Positions 20,776 through 26,000 of a stretch of 26,000 bases of DNA are shown one piece after another. This DNA is from Mesostigma viride (lineage: Eukaryota; Streptophyta; Mesostigmatophyceae; Mesostigmatales; Mesostigmataceae), in contig RPFO01000034.1 in assembly GCA_009746045.1 (NCBI GenBank), positions 197,501 through 223,500 on the forward strand. Direction: 5' to 3'. Both the position numbers and the translations under genes were made by a program. Each line of letters begins with the position of its first letter. The stretch's first letter is position 1. The notes under the pieces were generated by a model. It was not told where the DNA came from. It worked only from the letters and a program-made list of their open reading frames with translations, and did no database searches.

Positions 20776-21640
20776 ATTCTTTTCATGGATGGGCATCTGG
20801 TTTCCCATATCAGAGTGGGCATAAGCAAGAGTTTGTTTAATAACTGAACTCCTTACTTCATTTAGCAAATGTGAGTCAACATTTCAGAATTATAATAATG
20901 GAAATTCCATTAGCTTACCGTATGATGCTACACATGTTCATAGTGGTCAATTACGTGCATGCTAGCTCCTTGAGCTAGTCACACGCACTGGGGGTACTGT
21001 GGTTGTTAAGACCTCACTTGGACATGTGCAATGTCTTGAATTGGTTGCTCATTGAGTGAGACATAATGTTGGACGTATTGTGGCTGCTTAACAATAACTT
21101 TGTGCACGCGTAATTCTTAATCATGACTAATGTCGGGCGCGTTGCAATTATAAAGGGAGGCATGCAACTATGCAATGTGCGAACATATTAATTCCATTTA
21201 GGGTTATTGCAGTTCAAAAGGAGTGGTGCCGTCGCAAACCGTGTAGATCCCGCTCTGAATGTTAGCCAGCCATAGTTGTAACTTACAAGGCTGCACATTT
21301 CCACCTCCATTTGTTTCCATCGTTGTGAATGACTCGACTAACACGGATGAGTCAACAGCAGGCTCGAGCTATCAACAGCATGGTCCGGATCTCCATATTT
21401 CTGGCCTGCGCTAGTTGCTTTATTGATAGTCTTTACATTGTCATCAAGTGAGTGAGACAACAAACATGACAATTGCCTGGGGCCAGCAGATAAATGTCCA
21501 AAATTATTTCAATGAGCAATAAAAGTGATTACTACAAGTAGTCAAGGAAGTGTTATCGCACAGCAAATTTGAAGCAATATCTTATGAATCACGTTCCATA
21601 GTGGCCATCATGATCGCACACACAAAAAGAGCATGCCCCT
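20776..21640. other. Harbinger interior, no recognisable coding
   Basis: About 0.86 kb of moderately AT-rich sequence between the simple repeats and the right-hand frames. No frame longer than 60 codons and no transposase motif is seen. Confidence 0.45.
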
Positions 21641-21643
21641 GAA

Positions 21644-21961
21644 AGAAAAGAGATCGGACTCAACGGACCTTACAAGTTGACCCTTACCAACCAGTGTGCC
21701 TGGAACGTGAAGCGTGGGGCGGCCAGCAACGAAAGATTGTTCATGCAGACGGACCGCCCATGTATTGCCGGGCGCATCAGTGTGTATGTCAATGAGACAA
21801 CAGCGCAGGCCAGAGATCTGGAGAATCCGGACCAAGGTAGCTCGAGCCTGCCGTTATGTTATCCGCGTTTTCGAGTCGTGCACGATGATGGATATGAACC
21901 AGTGTGTATGTGGCCATCAACACCAATTGCCGCCATCCATATTGTCATCAGGGCGTTGTGA
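21644..21961 (+). CDS. Unrecognised reading frame inside the Harbinger element
   Basis: A frame open from a stop near 21612 reads LNGPYKLTLTNQCAWNVKRG, then RISVYVNETTAQARDLENPD, and ends at TGA at 21959-21961. It lacks the DDE motifs expected for a Harbinger transposase, and I do not recognise it. It could be part of a captured or second element protein, or chance. Confidence 0.2.
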   Translation, partial: RKEIGLNGPYKLTLTNQCAWNVKRGAASNERLFMQTDRPCIAGRISVYVNETTAQARDLENPDQGSSSLPLCYPRFRVVHDDGYEPVCMWPSTPIAAIHIVIRAL

Positions 21962-22023
21962 GTTTAACGTTTGCTTTGTCGCTCATATTTCGCTTTGCCT
22001 TCGGCTTAGGCGAGCTCGCCTTG

Positions 22024-22347
22024 TCATCTCCAAAGAGTATGCAATGCCGCACAAGAAGACCGACATTTATTACTGCGCCAACTATCGTCCTCAAGATTGC
22101 CAGCATCTCCAAAGATCACCAAAGCCGCAACCAGATCGAGTGCGGCGCTGTGCCCTTCGCGTGCGATGCTCTGCTCTTCTACAGCCGTGGGGCTCGGAGC
22201 ATTTGGGTTAATGTCGTCGCTAGTACAGACTGTAGCAGGCTTCGGGTCACCTTTCGCGAGGGTAACCCGTTGTAGCCATTCCTGAAAAGGCTGGTCGGTG
22301 TCCCTCATGGCTGGCGACTCCCGAGCACCTGCCACCTTCCCGCGCAT
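22024..22347 (-). CDS. Possible second Harbinger protein (minus strand)
   Basis: A 107-codon frame starts with ATG at 22347, just inside the right subterminal repeats, reading MRGKVAGARESPAMRDTDQP. PIF/Harbinger elements usually carry a second, Myb/SANT-like protein. The position and orientation would suit that role, but no SANT/Myb motif is visible, so the assignment rests on place only. Confidence 0.25.
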   Translation of the reverse strand: MRGKVAGARESPAMRDTDQPFQEWLQRVTLAKGDPKPATVCTSDDINPNAPSPTAVEEQSIAREGHSAALDLVAALVIFGDAGNLEDDSWRSNKCRSSCAALHTLWR

Positions 22348-22404
22348 GTTGCACGTCTGGCATTTTCATGGGCTTGCTTCGCGCCAACGCACGCTGTCCA
22401 CCAC

Positions 22405-22574
22405 AAGTTCACAAAGAGTTCACGAGGAGTTCACGGGGAGTTCACGGGGAGTTCACAACTTCGGACTTCGGGGAGATTGTGAACTCGTCCTGTGAACTCG
22501 TGAACTCCTCGGGACCCAAAATTAGCTCGGCCCCGGTCGGCCCAGTTCACAAAAGAGTTCACAAAGAGTTCACC
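22405..22574. repeat. Right subterminal GTTCAC repeats
   Basis: About eleven copies of GTTCAC/GTGAAC occur, several as GAGTTCACGGG or AAAGAGTTCAC. Most near the end read in the mirror orientation of the left cluster, as expected for extended inverted ends. Confidence 0.85.
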
Positions 22575-22596
22575 GCCTCATGTGAGTCGTGCCTAA
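22575..22596 (-). repeat. Right 19-bp terminal inverted repeat and TAA target duplication
   Basis: GCCTCATGTGAGTCGTGCC followed by TAA. This is the exact inverted match of the left end. Confidence 0.9.
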
Positions 22597-23229
22597 GGTT
22601 ATTCTAAGGCCTTGGTAAAATTGGTATCTCTCAGAGAATGAGGGTGTCCGCAGTGTTACTGAACATGAACGCGTGTTATCCATCGTGTACGCTGCATTCC
22701 ATACGGTTTTCTTCAGTTTGCATGCAGTCTGACGTATCGGATCGCGTGACAGTTACGAACATGCTGACAAGTCATGCGTGCCGGAGGCGCGACTTGGGAA
22801 ATGGGAATTGGGATCCCAGGCCCCCGGTAGATCCGACTTTCATGTACAGTTTTGTAAATGATATGTAAATCGTATACAGTACTGTACTGGCACGGGCAGT
22901 TGTTGTTGTTGTGGTTGTGTCCCACGCCGCCCAGGGGCAGCAGAGAACAGCACGGGCAGTAGAAGAACTTTCCACGTAACAGTACCCTAGTACCCTCCGA
23001 TATAATACTATATCCCGGCCCTCGACTCTGCTGCCCATGTGCGGCGTGGGATTCAACTACAGGCTGTAACTAATTGTCGGTGCGGCGTTGAGTTGAGTTT
23101 ATTCCCGCGCCGGTCCGGCAGGACTATTACAGTACTAGTGGATCCAACGGCTGGTCCTGCCTTAATGGGGTGGCAAGCATGTGAGAAAGGTGAGAATTGA
23201 GAAATGGATTGTGATTTGTGCGGCGTGGG
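22597..23229. other. Short spacer between Harbinger and the (CAA) array
   Basis: No gene seen. It holds a short (TTG)n-like run at 22900-22918, two copies of CACGGGCAGT exactly 60 bp apart (22891 and 22951), and three of the window's four CCCACGCC-plus-triplet junctions (see findings). Confidence 0.5.
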
Positions 23230-23860
<631 letters not shown>

Positions 23861-25439
23861 ATTAATAATATTTATTATTATTCTAGATTTTTTTTTTTTA
23901 AAGCTATGCCGTTGGTACAAGCAAAAGCTGTTAAACCCAATGGAAGAGCAGACAGCTGCTGACAGTTCAGCGGGTACTCCCGGCCGGCAGCCATAGCGGG
24001 AACGATACTCCGGATCTTAACGGGGGCGGCATGGATGTTTATAAAACGTAGATTGAAGTTTCAATATCTAGTCGCTAAGAATTCAAGTTAGAGTTACCTG
24101 CAATCTAAGAAATGAGGCATTTTAGCGTGGGATTTCTCCAGAGCTTTACCGTGTTTGTCGTGGAAGAATGTTCCAAACTTCCAATGCAGTAGATCAAGTG
24201 AAGGCATTACTATCGATTCAGTGTTCCTTCGCATTGCTGCATCTGCCAATTGATTGTCACTTATTATAAGATTGATATGGCCTTGTTATGTCGCCAGGCA
24301 GACCACTATCCAGGCGAGTTACGGGCGGCTGTGCTCGCGATCAACTTAAATGTAACATGCAATTGGCAAGCAGGGTTGCTAGTAGTGTTCTTTTCTTTCC
24401 TGCGAGCTGTCTTGACTCTTCCGCGTTGTCCATTGTTGGTCGATGATTATGTAGGAGCGCGCGTGAAACTGGACTTGCTTTGGGTCAGGTCCCGATATAT
24501 GGTGCGTTGTCGATCGAGCGCGAGAGCCCATCAAGCACGCGCTAGAAACTCGCTATTGTTAGTATGGTTACATACTTGTCTTGATGAATCATGTTATTGT
24601 TCGCTCCTGGGCAGTAATTGCCGCCATGCCCAATATGGCTGTCATGGCCGTCCTTGGGCTGTCTTGGCTATCCTTGCTGTCATGGCTTTCAGCTTTCATG
24701 GCTGTCCTTGCTGTTGTCTTGGCTGTCATGGCTGTCATGGCTAGCTGTCATGACACTCTGCCATGACTGCCATAGCTGTCGCCGCTGTTGTTGCATGCAT
24801 TCAGACCGACTAGGCGCCAGGCGGCTTGCATTGCTGAATCGTGCCTATTTGTTTACCTCGTTTATTTGCATAGCTGTATTGCTTGCATTGGTGGCTGTTT
24901 TTTATTGTTTTTTCAACCCCCACCCCAAGCTCCTTTATATGCAACTTCGGATCTAGCCGGGATCCCAGGTCGCGGCTCCGGCACGTAACACTGTCAGCCG
25001 GCATGTTCGTATTCGATCTCAGCAAAAGAACTGTCACGTGATCCGATACGTCAGTGACGGCCCGCCCTCACATGGCCTTTTCATAGCGAGTCTAGGCCAC
25101 TGAGGATATGAAGACCCATTGGCTGGCAGGGGCCAGCCCCTTTCGATGAGCGAGTAGTTACCCCGGGGCCTTGCCTCGACCTACAGATGGAAATTGTACA
25201 AGATGGAAATTCCTTTAACAGGCGCTCCGACTATGAATAGTTCACGCCGCACAATGTGATTGGAAATCGCCCAGACACATTTTACAACAACAGCCGACAT
25301 TAGTTGGACCCGGATGTACGGTAATGCAGCTCTCTGATCTCACACTCGCCACGCAGGTAGACAGCCGCGATGATTTACTGGCACGTTTTCTCTCCTCGCT
25401 GCGCCCCCCTACAAAACGCAGGAACGGAGCTACACCACC
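23861..25439. other. Intergenic stretch, no supportable gene
   Basis: About 1.6 kb. It contains a degenerate 9-10-bp repeat built from CTGTCATGG/CTGTCTTGG words (about 24635-24780), which produces a low-complexity frame (24250-24744, plus) that I do not accept as a gene. There is also a 7-bp stem, 4-base loop hairpin (GGCTGGC AGGG GCCAGCC) at 25121-25138. The direct repeat AGATGGAAATT occurs near 25185 and 25201. Confidence 0.4.
24635..24780 (+). repeat. Degenerate CTGTCATGG-type repeat
   Basis: Many imperfect copies of CTGTCATGGCTGTC-like words at roughly 9-10-bp spacing. It is an old, eroded minisatellite. Confidence 0.6.
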
Positions 25440-25730
25440 ATGGGCACCTACACACGGGCCACCACGGCAGAGAAAGTCAGCGGTAAAATTGTATGGAGCC
25501 CAGCCATGGCCGAGCGGCTGGCTAAGCAACTACAAGCACGGATTGCGGCAGTTGAAATCCACGGCCAAGACCTGTCAATCGCTGAGATCGAAGAGCGAGG
25601 TGGAAGAAACGGTGTGCTGGTTCGGTGCACCATTTGTGTGGGGGTTGAAAACCAGCCGAATATTCACATGAAGTTTCGCACAGCCGCCATGGGTCACCTA
25701 CATGCTAAACAAACTGACCACGTCTGTTAA
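25440..25730 (+). CDS. Short protein with a C2H2-like (BED-type?) zinc-binding pattern
   Basis: The frame is 96 codons with a good start context (CACCACCATGG). The first 60 residues look helical and charged (SPAMAERLAKQLQARIAAVE, IAEIEERGGRNG). Then comes VRCTICVGVENQPNIHMKF to MGHLHAKQTDH: a C-x2-C pair and a closing H-x5-H, the layout of single zinc fingers found in BED/hAT-type transposon proteins and some transposon-derived host proteins. It stops at TAA, and the sequence beyond has several stops in all frames. It may be a first exon, a short protein, or the broken start of a transposon protein. The family is not recognised. Confidence 0.35.
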   Translation: MGTYTRATTAEKVSGKIVWSPAMAERLAKQLQARIAAVEIHGQDLSIAEIEERGGRNGVLVRCTICVGVENQPNIHMKFRTAAMGHLHAKQTDHVC

Positions 25731-26000
25731 AAAACAGGCGCGATCCTCAGTGTGACCGGGGGCGAAGGCTTTGGTGCTTCGGAGCTTTCAGTCATCTGAC
25801 CTACCAGCAGCCTACACTTTGACCCTCAACAACATCGCAGCTGGATTTCGGGACAGGCCGCTCCTCGGCAACTTTATCGAATAGTGGGGCACTGTCAGCA
25901 ACCCGGTCATCGTCGAGGACAGCAACAAAACTCCCTTGACGACCGACAGCAATTTTATATAAGAGATCCACTGCGTCCAAACTGCCACCATGGGTTTCAC
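25731..26000. other. Right edge, no supportable gene
   Basis: One plus-strand frame reads AYTLTLNNIAAGFRDRPLLG, then a stop, then VSNPVIVEDSNKTPLTTDSN, then another stop. It looks protein-like but is interrupted twice, which would fit a decayed coding region continuing from 25440-25730, but I cannot show it. Confidence 0.25.

Larger units (their letters stand above)
18567..22593. mobile_element. PIF/Harbinger-type DNA transposon, 4,027 bp, non-autonomous
   Basis: The left end GGCACGACTCACATGAGGC (18567-18585) is the exact reverse complement of the right end (22575-22593). Both ends are flanked by TAA (18564-18566 and 22594-22596), the 3-bp TWA target duplication typical of PIF/Harbinger. Inside each terminus lie clustered GTGAAC/GTTCAC words (about 7 on the left within 180 bp, about 11 on the right within 180 bp). 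A decayed transposase start lies on the plus strand, and about 1.3 kb of simple repeats occupy the middle. No intact transposase is present. Confidence 0.85.

Noticed and set aside
19240-20840. Long frames through the Harbinger simple repeats (THTHTH, PPSLPPS, THSLTHS, GREGGRE)
   Set aside because: Low-complexity translation of microsatellites.
24250-24744. 164-codon plus-strand frame
   Set aside because: Its last third is translation of the degenerate CTGTCATGG repeat, and the first part has no recognisable features.

Overview
The window looks like nuclear DNA of a green alga, probably a chlamydomonadalean. The evidence is a large spliced gene with many short GT-AG introns whose acceptors are often TTGCAG or TGCAG, a receptor-type class III nucleotide cyclase of the kind chlorophytes carry in many copies, a possible TGTAA 3'-end signal, a PIF/Harbinger DNA transposon, a LINE copy with a plant/algal-type RNase-side zinc knuckle, and very long microsatellites. 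There is no bacterial operon structure, CRISPR array, rRNA or tRNA that I can support. The species cannot be fixed from the sequence.

Layout. Positions 1-5100 are mostly non-coding: a possible minus-strand exon at the left edge (1-210) and a 78-unit, 7-bp G-quadruplex-type minisatellite (3355-3900). Positions 5602-15417 hold one large minus-strand gene that I reconstructed from nine exons with phase-consistent junctions. It encodes about 1,390 residues: a signal/anchor segment, a ribose-binding-protein-like (PBP type I) domain, a second and more diverged PBP-like region, a Cys-rich EGF-like segment, one transmembrane helix, and two tandem class III cyclase domains. The two cyclase domains have lost opposite sets of catalytic residues, so together they should make one active site.

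The upstream (5') side of this gene is filled with mobile and repetitive DNA. A 5'-truncated, dead LINE fragment (15577-16489) is bounded by a 15-bp target duplication and lies about 145 bp from the gene's proposed start codon. Next comes a 663-unit (TTG)n array (16521-18509), then a 4,027-bp PIF/Harbinger element (18567-22593) with TAA target duplications and 19-bp perfect terminal inverted repeats. Its transposase is broken, and about 1.3 kb of compound simple repeats sit where the catalytic core should be. To its right lie a (CAA)n-(GCA)136-(CAA)n array (23230-23824), non-coding DNA, and a short zinc-finger-like reading frame near the right edge (25440-25730).

As a functional unit, the only clear host gene is the receptor cyclase. 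Its extracellular sugar-binding-type module(s) would sense a small ligand outside the cell and control cyclic nucleotide synthesis inside. The rest is transposon and repeat history, which may affect this gene's promoter. All exon borders are read by eye from splice consensus, reading frame and family similarity, and need transcript evidence.
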